36,781 bases of DNA from Tychonema litorale BBK16 (lineage in GTDB: Bacteria > Cyanobacteriota > Cyanobacteriia > Cyanobacteriales > Microcoleaceae), in NCBI RefSeq assembly GCF_021648855.1, contig NZ_JAKJHX010000047.1:1-36781 (forward strand), written 5' to 3'. Positions within the stretch are counted from its first letter, which is position 1. The number at the start of each line of letters is the position of its first letter. Positions 16,445 to 24,633 of the stretch are shown here, piece after piece. The notes beneath the pieces were generated by a model. The model ran no database searches, was not told the DNA's origin, and saw only the letters and a program-made list of their open reading frames with translations. Position numbers and translations under genes: made by a program.

Positions 16445-16930
16445 ATGTCAATTCGTCGCATTTGGGCCCTAGCAATTTTAATGATAACTCTCGGCAGTAC
16501 CGCCGCAGCAATAGCGGTTCCTAATCCCACAGAACCGCAAACAGTGGCACAAAATCAGCCACCAAATCGACGAGGTGGCAAGGAAGGTGGGATGTTTGAG
16601 AAACTGAATTTAAGTGCCGATCAAAAACAGAAAATGCAGGCAGTTCGCGATCGCTACAAAGACCAAATTTCCCAGCGAATGCAAGCAGTCCGTCAAGCCA
16701 GACAAGAATTGCAAACGATGATGGCGGGCGCGACTAATACCAGCCAAATGCGAGACAAACACCGTCAAATGATGGGATTGAGACAGCAGTTGGAAGAAGT
16801 ACAATTTGAAAGTATGCTGTCAATGAGAGAAGTCCTGACCCCGGAACAGCGTAGTCAATGGTCTCAACTGATCCAGCAGCGCCGGGAATCTGCTAAAAAC
16901 CGGATGCCAAACAGCACAAAACCGCAGTAA
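16445..16930 (+). CDS. Spy/CpxP-like periplasmic stress protein (LTXXQ motif)
   Basis: A 161-residue exported protein. The signal peptide runs from MSIRRIWALAILMITLGSTA to a cleavage after about AIA (residue 24). The mature part is helical and rich in Gln, Arg and Met, with two LTxxQ-type motifs: LSADQ (56-60) and LTPEQ (131-135). The Met/Gln-rich middle (MMAGATNTSQMRDKHRQMMG) could bind metal. It follows the anti-sigma by 19 bases with AGAGG upstream. By analogy with the CpxP/Spy and CnrX/ZraP families it could chaperone periplasmic proteins or sense metal and feed back on the anti-sigma. Confidence 0.85.
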   Translation: MSIRRIWALAILMITLGSTAAAIAVPNPTEPQTVAQNQPPNRRGGKEGGMFEKLNLSADQKQKMQAVRDRYKDQISQRMQAVRQARQELQTMMAGATNTSQMRDKHRQMMGLRQQLEEVQFESMLSMREVLTPEQRSQWSQLIQQRRESAKNRMPNSTKPQ

Positions 16931-16958
16931 CGCTTTCATTGTCTTCAAGGTTTATTAG

Positions 16959-16988
16959 ATACCCGATTTTTTGAAAAAAGTCGGGTAT
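16959..16988 (+). terminator. Hairpin terminator after the stress operon
   Basis: ATACCCGA pairs with TCGGGTAT; the loop is a T6-G-A6 stretch that can extend the stem. It is followed by TTGGGTG, a weak T tract, so termination strength is uncertain. Confidence 0.6.
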
Positions 16989-17038
16989 TTGGGTGTTATA
17001 CTTAGTCTATGTTATCAAAGCGAATTAAAACTTGCTGA

Positions 17039-17728
17039 ATGAATCTAAAAAACCGTTCGAGTTACATTTATCTACACGGATTTGCTTCCAGTCCAGATTC
17101 CCTTAAGGCCAAATATTTCTGCGATCGCTTTTCTTCCCTAGCAATCGATTTGAAAACCCCCGATCTCAATCAAAACGATTTTTCCAGCCTCACCCTCACT
17201 AGGCAATTGCACCAAATAGAAACAGAATTATTGCAGTCGCAAACCCTTAATTCTCAGGCGGAAAATGTCAAAAATCCTGGTGAAGTCACTATCATTGGTT
17301 CGAGTTTTGGGGGGCTGACAGCAGCTTGGTTAGCCCAGCGACAAATATCAGTAAAACAAGTCATTTTGTTAGCACCGGCTTTTGACTTTCTTTCTCACTG
17401 GCTGCCGATGTTGGGACAGCAAAAGTTACAAAAGTGGCAGTCTGAGGAGTATTTACCAGTTTATCACTATGGCGAACAGCGTTATCTGCCACTTAATTAT
17501 CAGTTTGTGGCAGATATGGCTCAATACCCTGAAGAAAAATTAATACGGTCAGTGCCTACGTTAATTATGCACGGCTTGCATGATACAATAATACCCATTC
17601 AAGCTAGCAGAAATTTTGCCACTAACCGTCCGTGGGTGGAATTAATAGAACTAGAAGATGACCATTCTTTGGGAAATGTTCTAGCAGAAGTTTGGGAAGC
17701 GATTCAAAAGTTTTGCCAATTCAACTAA
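17039..17728 (+). CDS. YqiA/YcfP-family alpha/beta hydrolase (esterase)
   Basis: A 229-residue alpha/beta-fold hydrolase of the YqiA type. YIYLHGFASSPDSLKAKYF gives the oxyanion-hole region (HGF at 13-15). Nucleophile Ser89 sits in IIGSSFGGLTAAWLA, the acid Asp in MHGLHDTIIP, and the His in LEDDHSLG near the C-terminus. There is no signal peptide, so it is cytoplasmic. The natural substrate is unknown; family members hydrolyse small acyl esters. The next gene begins 33 bases after the stop, so the two may form an operon. Confidence 0.88.
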   Translation: MNLKNRSSYIYLHGFASSPDSLKAKYFCDRFSSLAIDLKTPDLNQNDFSSLTLTRQLHQIETELLQSQTLNSQAENVKNPGEVTIIGSSFGGLTAAWLAQRQISVKQVILLAPAFDFLSHWLPMLGQQKLQKWQSEEYLPVYHYGEQRYLPLNYQFVADMAQYPEEKLIRSVPTLIMHGLHDTIIPIQASRNFATNRPWVELIELEDDHSLGNVLAEVWEAIQKFCQFN

Positions 17729-17761
17729 AATTTGATTAAATTTCAAGTAGTTAAGAATCAA

Positions 17762-18469
17762 ATGATTGAACAAGATCGATCGACTCGCACCTTAGCCGTT
17801 GACATCGGCGGAAGTGGCATCAAAGTTATGGTTTTGGATGGTGAAGGCACACCCCAAACGGAACGCAGCCGTTTAGAAACACCTCAGCCACCAAAGCCTG
17901 AACCGGTACTGGAAGCTATCGCCTCCTTAGCTGGGGGACAAGGAGAATTTGACAGAGTATCCGTGGGTTTCCCCGGCGTTGTTTGTCGCGGCATCATTAA
18001 AACCGCAGTCAATTTAGATCCGTCTTGGATTGATTTTGACTTAGCAACCACCCTGAAAGATCGGTTAGGAAAACCTGTAAGAGTGGCTAATGATGCGGAC
18101 ATTCAAGGATTGGGAGCAGTTGCCGGTACTGGAGTTGAATTAGTTGTTACCCTTGGCACAGGTTTTGGTTCAGCCTTATTTGTTGATGGTATCTTAGTGC
18201 CTAATTTGGAACTCGGACATCACCCGTTTCGCAAAGGGGAAACTTACGAACAGCAATTAGGGCGTTTGGCATTAGATACCGTTGGTGTCAAAAGATGGAA
18301 TCGCCGCCTGGAAAAGGCGATTATCTGTCTGCAAAATCTGTTTAGTTTGGATTACTTATACATCGGTGGTGGTAATACTAAAAAAATTGTTTTTGAAATT
18401 CCGCCCAAGGTGAAAGTAGTGCCGAATGTCAGCGGTTTGTTGGGCGGAATCGCCTTGTGGCGCGATTAA
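17762..18469 (+). CDS. ppgK: ROK-family kinase, polyphosphate glucokinase-like
   Basis: A 235-residue sugar kinase. LAVDIGGSGIKVMVLDGEG is the phosphate-binding motif, RVANDADIQGLGA carries the catalytic Asp, and VVTLGTGFGSALFVDG follows. NLELGHHPFRKGETYEQQLG matches what I recall of polyphosphate glucokinases, which phosphorylate glucose with polyphosphate or ATP; standard bacterial ROK zinc motifs are absent. I chose the ATG at 17762 (homology starts at MIEQDRSTRTLAVDIGG) over the in-frame TTG at 17732. Neither has a clear Shine-Dalgarno sequence. The enzyme fits with the glycogen genes further on (glgC, GH13 amylase). Confidence 0.85.
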   Translation: MIEQDRSTRTLAVDIGGSGIKVMVLDGEGTPQTERSRLETPQPPKPEPVLEAIASLAGGQGEFDRVSVGFPGVVCRGIIKTAVNLDPSWIDFDLATTLKDRLGKPVRVANDADIQGLGAVAGTGVELVVTLGTGFGSALFVDGILVPNLELGHHPFRKGETYEQQLGRLALDTVGVKRWNRRLEKAIICLQNLFSLDYLYIGGGNTKKIVFEIPPKVKVVPNVSGLLGGIALWRD

Positions 18470-18470
18470 C

Positions 18471-18566
18471 TTAGTGATTAGTTATTAGTCATCAGTTATT
18501 AGTCATCAGTCATTAGTCATTAGTCATTAGTCATTAGTCATTAGTCATTAGTCATTAGTCATTAGT
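18471..18566. repeat. Tandem heptamer array (CATTAGT)n
   Basis: About twelve 7-bp units, the first degenerate (TTATTAGTCATCAG) and the last eight or so perfect CATTAGT. This is a short tandemly repeated repetitive sequence of the type known in filamentous cyanobacteria. It ends 10 bases before the hisC ATG. Confidence 0.95.
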
Positions 18567-18576
18567 AAATCATACC

Positions 18577-19758
18577 ATGCTTTCTTTCATCCGAAAAGAC
18601 TTAGCTGAACTTACTGGATACACTCCTCATCCGGGAGTCGCGTCAGCAGAATCTGCACAGTCATCTATGGTAGTCGATCGCCTAGATACGAACGAATGCC
18701 CCTACGACTTACCAGCAGAATTAAAACAAAAGTTAGCTTGGAATTACCAACAGCTAATTGAAACAAACCGCTATCCTGACGGTGGCCATGCTGCACTCAA
18801 AGATGCGATCGCCCAATACGTCAACGAATCCATTCATGTCCCCCCCCTTAACAAGGGGGGGCTAGGGGGGGTTCAACCTCCAATGACAGCCATTACAGCC
18901 GACAATATTTCTGTCGGCAACGGTTCGGACGAATTAATTCGATCGCTCTTAATTGCAACTTGCTTAGGCTCAGTTGGCTCGATTTTCGTAGCCAATCCCA
19001 CCTTTTCGATGTACGGAATCATCGCCCAAACCCTGGGAATTCCCGTTGTCAGTGCTCCGCGAAAACCAGAGACTTTTGAAATTGATCTTGAAATGGCCAA
19101 AAAGGCGATCGCCCAAACGGAAAATCCCCCCGTGCGCGTCGTCTTTGTCGTTCATCCCAATTCTCCCACCGCCAATGCTTTGACAATCAACGAAATAGAA
19201 TGGTTGTCAAATTTGCCCGAAGATATTTTAGTGGTGATTGATGAAGCTTATTTTGAATTCAGCCAAAATACCTTAGCTGGACAATTAGACGAACATCCAA
19301 ATTGGATAATTTTGCGAACATTTTCCAAAGCATTTAGATTAGCATCAATGAGAGTTGGATATGCGATCGCCCATCCCTCACTCACCGCCGCCCTAGAAAA
19401 AATCCGTCTCCCCTACAACCTCCCTGCTTTCTCCCAATTAGCAGCAGAATTTGCCCTAGCCCAGCGACAATTATTGCTAGCAGTAATCCCTGAAACTATC
19501 ACAGAACGAGCCAAATTAATTGCCGCACTAACTCAGCTTCAAAAATTGCAAGTTTGGCCTAGTGCGGCTAATTTTGTCTACTTGCGAGTGAAAGCCGATG
19601 ATCCTAATTCAGCAGAAACTGAACACAAACAAATTATGCAGCAGCTAAAAACCAAAGGAACGTTAATTCGGCATACTGGGGGAGGTTTGCGAATTACGGT
19701 TGGTAGCCCGGAGGAAAATCAGCGAAGTTGCGATCGCATCGGAGAGATTTTGACTTGA
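18577..19758 (+). CDS. hisC: Histidinol-phosphate aminotransferase
   Basis: PLP-dependent fold-type I aminotransferase of histidine biosynthesis, 393 residues. Features are [61 protein letters not shown], the PLP-lysine motif [20 protein letters not shown] (Lys251) and [16 protein letters not shown]. Residues 88-101 ([14 protein letters not shown]) are an insertion encoded by a GC-rich repeat; without it the length would fit the family better. The heptamer array runs almost to the ATG and no Shine-Dalgarno sequence is visible. Specificity for histidinol-phosphate is inferred; related aromatic or threonine-phosphate enzymes are alternatives. Confidence 0.92.
   Translation: MLSFIRKDLAELTGYTPHPGVASAESAQSSMVVDRLDTNECPYDLPAELKQKLAWNYQQLIETNRYPDGGHAALKDAIAQYVNESIHVPPLNKGGLGGVQPPMTAITADNISVGNGSDELIRSLLIATCLGSVGSIFVANPTFSMYGIIAQTLGIPVVSAPRKPETFEIDLEMAKKAIAQTENPPVRVVFVVHPNSPTANALTINEIEWLSNLPEDILVVIDEAYFEFSQNTLAGQLDEHPNWIILRTFSKAFRLASMRVGYAIAHPSLTAALEKIRLPYNLPAFSQLAAEFALAQRQLLLAVIPETITERAKLIAALTQLQKLQVWPSAANFVYLRVKADDPNSAETEHKQIMQQLKTKGTLIRHTGGGLRITVGSPEENQRSCDRIGEILT
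18838..18879. repeat. In-frame CCCCCCTTAACAAGGGGGG insertion in hisC
   Basis: CCCCCCCTTAACAAGGGGGG followed by CTAGGGGGGGTT. It is translated [14 protein letters not shown]. The same element is in the methylase gene at 13479-13526. [10 protein letters not shown] peptides are, as I recall, a recurring insertion in cyanobacterial proteins. Confidence 0.9.
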
Positions 19759-19759
19759 C

Positions 19760-19784
19760 AAAAACCATAAAAAATGGTATTTTA
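19760..19784. terminator. Possible bidirectional hairpin between hisC and the convergent gene
   Basis: AAAACCAT, five A, ATGGTATTTT: a short stem with one bulge and T/A tracts on both sides, between two converging genes. Confidence 0.35.
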
Positions 19785-19808
19785 TGTCCTCAATTAATCA
19801 TAGGATTT

Positions 19809-20246
19809 TTAGCGATCGATCTGTCGTGCCGATCGAATTGTGTGAGGAAATACGCCGATTAAAAGTGCCAAAGCTCGATCGGGAATTTGTGCCACTGTTG
19901 GCGGATCAAAATATTGTTCAAACTGAGTTAAAAGCATTTGTGCACGATCCAAAGCTTCCGGCTTAGCCGTCAACTGTTCCATCAACCGCACCCAGTGTCG
20001 CCGAATACCGTAAGCTTTCTGTCTCTCTTGGGGAGATTGAGAGTAAACCAAGCAAAAATCACCCACGGGAATTGCCTGCTGAGAGTCAAGATCAAAAACA
20101 CCCCCGACGGCTGCCCCTGGCCCAGCAAACTCCGCATGGAAATGTTTAATCAAAATTAGACCGTTGCGGCGACGGCTATCAACCAGCAACAGCTCGTCAC
20201 TGTTGAGTTTTGCGAGAATGTCAGAGGAGTGGAGGTTGTCAATCAA
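19809..20246 (-). CDS. Conserved-looking cyanobacterial protein of unknown function (145 aa)
   Basis: I do not recognise the family. The protein is soluble, 145 residues, with an N-terminal mixed region (ILAKLNSDELLLVDSRRRNG, LILIKHFHAEFAGPGAAVGG) and a helical C-terminal half (QKAYGIRRHWVRLMEQLTAK, AQMLLTQFEQYFDPPTVAQI). The start is TTG at 20246, supported by GGAGG nine bases upstream; no ATG is available nearby. It is convergent with hisC. Confidence 0.7.
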   Translation of the reverse strand: MIDNLHSSDILAKLNSDELLLVDSRRRNGLILIKHFHAEFAGPGAAVGGVFDLDSQQAIPVGDFCLVYSQSPQERQKAYGIRRHWVRLMEQLTAKPEALDRAQMLLTQFEQYFDPPTVAQIPDRALALLIGVFPHTIRSARQIDR

Positions 20247-20260
20247 ATCTGTCAGCCTCC

Positions 20261-20457
20261 GATGCTATTGTGGCAAATTGGACTATTCGCGGGGTACTTA
20301 CGGGTTCCCTGGAAAGCCCAGATTTTTTTTTAACTGCTATTATACCTACAAGCTGGATAAAGACGGCTTAATTTATCAAAATATCGACACTTGGGACAGA
20401 AGACCCGGAGAGATTTTAAAACAATTTTTCTGCAAGGCAGAAGCAATCAATAACTAA
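20261..20457 (+). pseudogene. Frameshifted 3' remnant of an NTF2-like (DUF2358-like) gene
   Basis: Three consecutive segments in three different frames combine into one recognisable C-terminal domain: DAIVANWTIRGVL (from 20261), then LRVPWKAQIFF, then FNCYYTYKLDKDGLIYQNID continuing TWDRRPGEILKQFF to TAA at 20457. This joint sequence follows the W-x-L-x-G...VPWKP...Y-x-L-x3-GLI-x5-W pattern of cyanobacterial NTF2-like proteins. The second frame change falls at a run of nine T (about 20323-20331), so a sequencing error there is possible. Nothing of the N-terminal half is seen upstream. Confidence 0.6.
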
Positions 20458-20504
20458 CAATTAACATAAATTTATTGTTTCAGTTGCACTCCTTATGATA
20501 GGGA

Positions 20505-20560
20505 GGACACGGCAGTGCCGTGTCCCTACCGAAAAGTAGGGACACGGCAGTGCCGTGTCC
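20505..20560. repeat. Pair of perfect palindromes GACACGGCAGTGCCGTGTC
   Basis: Two identical near-perfect palindromes (20505-20525 and 20540-20560) separated by CTACCGAAAAGTAGG; the linker itself pairs (CTAC/GTAG), so the whole unit can form a cruciform or nested hairpins. Related units are at 25669-25731 and 36729-36747. It is downstream of the amylase gene and may act as a terminator. Confidence 0.85.
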
Positions 20561-20603
20561 TAATTTCGGCTCATAATTCCGATGCTACCGGATTTGATAT
20601 AAT

Positions 20604-22070
20604 TTAATTAGCTGAACCTAGAATTAAACCAGATCGCGCCGGCAGCATCAATTCTAAATGCCGAGTTTCTCCTTCACCCTTCCAAACAAAATCGCCTTTC
20701 CCAAACAGCAATTTCTCGTGAGGAGATTTCAACTTAGCAGCCTCAAAGCTAATATTAGCTTCTTCAGTCCCAACATTCACAGCAACAACTATTTCCTCAT
20801 CTCCCAAAATCCTCGCAAAAACATAAACCGTTCCCTCAGCAAACAAAATTTCATACCCTCCAGTGCGAAGGGCACAGTATTTTTGTCGCAAACCAATCAA
20901 CTGCTTGTGGTAATCAAAAACATCAATTTCCCAGTGAGCTTCTAAGGGAAACCCGCGACGCGAATCAGGATCGAGAGCGCCAGGCAAACCAACTTCATCG
21001 CCGTAGTAAATGCTGGGGGCTCCAGGATAAGTTAACAGCAGCAAAGTAGCAAGTTCAACACTCTTTTTATCCCCACCAGCAATTGATAGCAACCGCGCAG
21101 TATCGTGACTAGCTAGCAAGTTGAGTTGAGTGAGCTGTATCGGCCAAGGATATAATTGCAAAAGCTCCTGAATTTTCTCGCCATACTCCTTAGCAAAAAG
21201 TGGCGGATATGGATAGTAAGACCGGCCTTCCAGTTGGGTTATATCTACTCTATCGCCCGCAGCAAAAGCAATAGTCTCAGCCGCAAAAAGATAATTCATC
21301 ACCCCATCAAATTGCGTTCCATCCAACCATTCCCGTGCATCATGCCAAACTTCGCCGACAATGTAAGCTTCGGGATTAATCGCTTTAACTCGTTCTCGAA
21401 ATTCCTGCCAAAATCCTGGTGTTTTAATTTCAAAAGGAACATCTAGCCGCCAGCCATCGATGCCGAATTTAATCCAGTATTCGGCTACTTCCATAATGTA
21501 TTCTCGCACTTCTGGATTTTCGTGATTGAATTCAGGAAGTGCTCGATTACCGTCCCAACCGGCATAATTAGCGGGAAAATTGCCATCGTAGGCAGATAGC
21601 GGCCAACCTTCTATTTTAAACCAATCCAACCAGGGAGAATTTGGGCCGTTTTCGAGGATGTCGTGGAAGAAGAAGAAGCCGCGGCTGGCGTGGTTGAATA
21701 CGCCGTCGAGGACGATTTTGATATTGCGATCGTGGGCGGCATCTAGAAGCTCTTTAAAAGCCAGATTGCCGCCCAACATCGGATCGACTTGATAGTAGTC
21801 GTGGGTGTGGTAGCGGTGATTGCAGGCAGATTGAAAAATCGGGGTGAAATAAATGGCGTTAATGCCTAAATCCTGCAAGTAGTCTAGCTGTTCCATCACG
21901 CCCCACAAGTCGCCGCCTTTGTAGCCTTGGAGGGTGGGGATTTCGTGCCATTCTTCCCACATGAAGTTTTGCAGCAGGCGTTTACGGGGCTGTTTGCTTT
22001 TTGCGAAGCGATCGGGGAATATTTGGTAGAATACTGCGTGTTTAACCCAGTCCGGCGTTTGAATCTGCAT
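20604..22070 (-). CDS. GH13 alpha-amylase family glycosidase (neopullulanase/cyclomaltodextrinase-like)
   Basis: A 488-residue alpha-glucan-acting enzyme, with no signal peptide and hence probably cytoplasmic. (Beta/alpha)8-barrel motifs: LDGVFNHASR (region I), GIDGWRLDVPFE (region II, nucleophile Asp210), YIVGEVWHD (region III, acid/base Glu240) and LLASHDTARLL (region IV, Asp323). The N-terminus WVKHAVFYQIFPDRFAKSKQ is typical of maltodextrin-type GH13 enzymes. A beta-sandwich C-terminal domain ends the protein. It is divergent from glgC, so glycogen synthesis and breakdown genes share a 239-base control region. The exact product specificity cannot be read from sequence. Confidence 0.92.
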   Translation of the reverse strand: MQIQTPDWVKHAVFYQIFPDRFAKSKQPRKRLLQNFMWEEWHEIPTLQGYKGGDLWGVMEQLDYLQDLGINAIYFTPIFQSACNHRYHTHDYYQVDPMLGGNLAFKELLDAAHDRNIKIVLDGVFNHASRGFFFFHDILENGPNSPWLDWFKIEGWPLSAYDGNFPANYAGWDGNRALPEFNHENPEVREYIMEVAEYWIKFGIDGWRLDVPFEIKTPGFWQEFRERVKAINPEAYIVGEVWHDAREWLDGTQFDGVMNYLFAAETIAFAAGDRVDITQLEGRSYYPYPPLFAKEYGEKIQELLQLYPWPIQLTQLNLLASHDTARLLSIAGGDKKSVELATLLLLTYPGAPSIYYGDEVGLPGALDPDSRRGFPLEAHWEIDVFDYHKQLIGLRQKYCALRTGGYEILFAEGTVYVFARILGDEEIVVAVNVGTEEANISFEAAKLKSPHEKLLFGKGDFVWKGEGETRHLELMLPARSGLILGSAN

Positions 22071-22189
22071 ACAATTCTCCTAGCTTCTTATGGCTTAGGC
22101 TACTGTAGCAGAGGTTGCTGGGGTATCTAACTTTTGGTAGAAAATAGAAGATTTTTTTCAAATATCCTCAATTTGTTGATAAGTATTTA

Positions 22190-22233
22190 AACTCAAAAAT
22201 CCTAAATCTAAAATCTAAAATCCAAAATCCAAA
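22190..22233. repeat. AAATCTAAAATC repeat tract upstream of glgC
   Basis: Successive degenerate units (AAATCC, TAAATCTAAAATC, TAAAATCCAAAATCC). It is the same family as the psbD-psbC spacer and lies between the divergent amylase and glgC genes. Confidence 0.65.
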
Positions 22234-22309
22234 GTTTCCCCCTTGTCAAGAAGTCCTCACCGTCAGACACTGGACTTGGAGAGTTCATCGGCCCCCAGGA
22301 GGAAATTCC

Positions 22310-23599
22310 TTGAAAAGAGTATTAGCCATCATTCTCGGTGGCGGTGTAGGCACTCGCCTTTACCCCCTAACCAAACTGCGAGCCAAGCCCGCAGTTCCCC
22401 TTGCTGGCAAATATCGCCTCATCGATATTCCAGTCAGCAATTGTATTAACTCAGAAATACTCAAAATCTATGTCCTGACTCAGTTCAACTCGGCATCCCT
22501 GAATCGGCACATCGCTCGTACCTACCAATTTTCTGGTTTCACAGACGGATTTGCCGAGGTACTAGCGGCCCAGCAAACTCAGGAAAACCCTGACTGGTTT
22601 CAAGGGACGGCCGATGCAGTTCGCCAGTATCTCTGGCTGCTAGAACAGTGGGACGTTGACGAATACTTGATTCTTTCAGGCGACCACCTCTATCGGATGG
22701 ACTACCGCAAATTTGTGGAGAGACACCGCGAAACCAACGCCGACATCACCCTTTCCGTTTTGCCAATGGACGATAAACGGGCATCGGATTTTGGTTTGAT
22801 GAAAATTGATGATAATGGTCGCGTTGTTTCTTTTAGCGAAAAGCCAAAAGGCGATGCGCTGAAAGAAATGCAGGTTGATACTACCAAACTGGGACTGACA
22901 TCGGAACAAGCCAAGGAAAGTCCTTACATTGCTTCGATGGGGATTTATGTTTTCAAAAAAGAGGTTTTGATTAAACTGCTTAAAGAATCCCTAGACCAAA
23001 CTGATTTTGGCAAGGAAATTATTCCGGCATCTGCAAAAGACCACAATGTTCAAGCTTATTTGTTTGATGATTATTGGGAGGATATCGGAACGATTGAAGC
23101 TTTTTATGATGCTAATTTGGCGCTGACAAAACAGCCTCAGCCGCCTTTCAGTTTCTACGATGAAAATGCTCCAATTTATACTCGCCCGCGTTTCTTGCCG
23201 CCGACTAAGCTGTTAAATGCTACCGTGACGGAATCAATTATTGCTGAAGGCTGCATTCTGAAAGAGTGCCGGATCGACCATTCTGTGTTGGGAGTTCGAT
23301 CGCGCATTGAAACTGGATGTATAATTCAAGACACTCTCGTCATGGGTTCTGACTTCTACGAACCCGACGCCGAACGCCATTCGGCATTGGAAAACAGTGG
23401 AGTCGCCCTCGGCATCGGTGCAAATACTACAATTCGCCGCGCGATTGTGGATAAAAATGCACGGATCGGCTGTAATGTTCAAATCATCAATAAAGACCGG
23501 GTAGAGGAAGCCAATCGTGAAAGCGAAGGTTTTTACATCCGCAGCGGCATTGTCGTAGTGCTTAAAAATGCCACAATTTCTAATGGAACTATCATTTAG
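22310..23599 (+). CDS. glgC: Glucose-1-phosphate adenylyltransferase (ADP-glucose pyrophosphorylase)
   Basis: The committing enzyme of glycogen synthesis, making ADP-glucose from glucose-1-phosphate and ATP, 429 residues. [20 protein letters not shown] is the nucleotide-binding loop; [31 protein letters not shown] and [16 protein letters not shown] carry substrate residues; the C-terminal left-handed beta-helix includes [19 protein letters not shown]. The start is TTG, fixed by a perfect AGGAGG at 22297-22302 with 7-base spacing and by the family N-terminus [12 protein letters not shown]. Cyanobacterial forms are allosterically controlled by 3-phosphoglycerate and phosphate. Confidence 0.97.
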   Translation: MKRVLAIILGGGVGTRLYPLTKLRAKPAVPLAGKYRLIDIPVSNCINSEILKIYVLTQFNSASLNRHIARTYQFSGFTDGFAEVLAAQQTQENPDWFQGTADAVRQYLWLLEQWDVDEYLILSGDHLYRMDYRKFVERHRETNADITLSVLPMDDKRASDFGLMKIDDNGRVVSFSEKPKGDALKEMQVDTTKLGLTSEQAKESPYIASMGIYVFKKEVLIKLLKESLDQTDFGKEIIPASAKDHNVQAYLFDDYWEDIGTIEAFYDANLALTKQPQPPFSFYDENAPIYTRPRFLPPTKLLNATVTESIIAEGCILKECRIDHSVLGVRSRIETGCIIQDTLVMGSDFYEPDAERHSALENSGVALGIGANTTIRRAIVDKNARIGCNVQIINKDRVEEANRESEGFYIRSGIVVVLKNATISNGTII

Positions 23600-23606
23600 T
23601 AATTAG

Positions 23607-23762
23607 TCATTAATCATTAGTCATGATGCGTTTTTCCTGATATTTCAATCGTTAGTTGTTGAATTTCATATCTTTTGCATACCCGTTAGTAACTGACGAT
23701 TAATGATTGTTAATTCATGAATCATGAACAGTGACTAATGAGCAATGACTAATGATTAATGA
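23607..23762. repeat. Inverted heptamer-type repeat downstream of glgC
   Basis: TCATTAATCATTAGTCAT (23607-23624) is the exact reverse complement of ATGACTAATGATTAATGA (23745-23762), 120 bases apart. Both arms are made of the CATTAGT/CATTAAT heptamer words, so this may be two oppositely oriented arrays rather than a functional hairpin. Confidence 0.75.
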
Positions 23763-23890
23763 TTGACTAATTCGTTCACATTAAAGTCTTAGAGACTACG
23801 CCATTCAGCCAGAGAAAAATTGTTCGGACTATTGTCGCAGGTTCTGAAAATTTTGGCTAAAATACTTGCCAAATTCCAACCAATCGCCAA

Positions 23891-24097
23891 TTAATAAGGA
23901 GGAGTCTCCATTGCGGTCTGAGGTGATACAGACGTTGTCGTTCTCTTGCGTCTGGCGGATAGTTTCTGAGCCTTGATTTTGCGATCGTAGCACGACTGAC
24001 AAATGCGCTGTCCGCTTCTCAGTACAATACAACTCTCGGAGTTATCCTTCCAATCGTCGCAGCAGCCACAAGGCCAGCCGAGCAAATAGTTCAGCAT
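23891..24097 (-). CDS. Small cysteine-rich protein, probable zinc binder (68 aa)
   Basis: MLNYLLGWPCGCCDDWKDN..., then CIVLRSGQRICQSCYDRKIK and a basic Ser/Thr tail (KLSARRKRTTTS). The cysteines (CGCC...C...CQSC) are arranged like a compact zinc ribbon. AGGGTG lies about 8 bases before the ATG. Function is unknown; it could bind nucleic acid given the basic tail. The reading frame is short, so reality as a gene is moderately supported. Confidence 0.5.
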   Translation of the reverse strand: MLNYLLGWPCGCCDDWKDNSESCIVLRSGQRICQSCYDRKIKAQKLSARRKRTTTSVSPQTAMETPPY

Positions 24098-24633
24098 CTT
24101 AGCACCCTAGTAGTATTAGTAATTCATTGAGTTACCATCCTATCTTAATTTTTCGGAAACAGTGTGTTCTAAATAACAGACAACTAAAGAATGTGTAATG
24201 ATTTGTTAAATTAAATTTATTGATCAGCAGTAAAAACTAATACTCTAACCCCCCTTGACAAGTACAACATATCATTGATATGAGTATCTGTGACCTAATC
24301 GACACTTTCCCCTGGATCAACCACTTTTTTTGCTTTGGAAATCTAATTTAGTTTATTTTATGTTATTACAAGAAAGCCCAAGAAAGCACAAGCTCTTATG
24401 GCAAGAGTTTCCAAGTCTAAAATCTAAAATCTGACGGAGGTGTGGAAATTGCGATCGCCAAGCTTGCAAAAACCGCACTCTATCGACAGTAAAAATTTGA
24501 TAACCTATAATTTGGATGAGATGCAGTGGGATTTTTTACCTAGGGCATCAAACTTATTCGCTATCCTAATGAAACTAGGATTTATTGGCTCTAAAAACTA
24601 AAAAGTAACAACTAATAAATAGGAGATTGCTTA
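24098..24633. other. Long intergenic region upstream of the DnaJ-type gene
   Basis: AT-rich, with no gene seen. It contains AAATCTAAAATC repeats at about 24415-24433, a GCGATCGC site at about 24452, a promoter-like sequence at 24483-24511 and a small hairpin (ATCCTA...TAGGAT) at about 24562-24580 in the presumed 5' leader. No CIRCE-type inverted repeat (TTAGCACTC-N9-GAGTGCTAA) is seen. Confidence 0.6.
24483..24511 (+). promoter_or_regulatory. Sigma-70-type promoter for the DnaJ-type gene
   Basis: TCGACA (24483-24488) and TATAAT (24506-24511) with a 17-base spacer: one mismatch in -35 and a perfect -10. It predicts a leader of about 115 bases before the ATG at 24634. Confidence 0.6.

Noticed and set aside
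18471..18566. Possible CRISPR array
   Set aside because: Units are 7-bp direct tandem repeats without spacers; the same holds for the arrays at 30089-30231 and 32049-32151.
20164..20457. 97-codon plus-strand gene
   Set aside because: Only its last ~45 codons look like a protein family; the first part overlaps the opposite-strand gene. Interpreted instead as a frameshifted fragment from 20261.
24098..24633. CIRCE/HrcA operator before the DnaJ-type gene
   Set aside because: No TTAGCACTC/GAGTGCTAA inverted repeat found.
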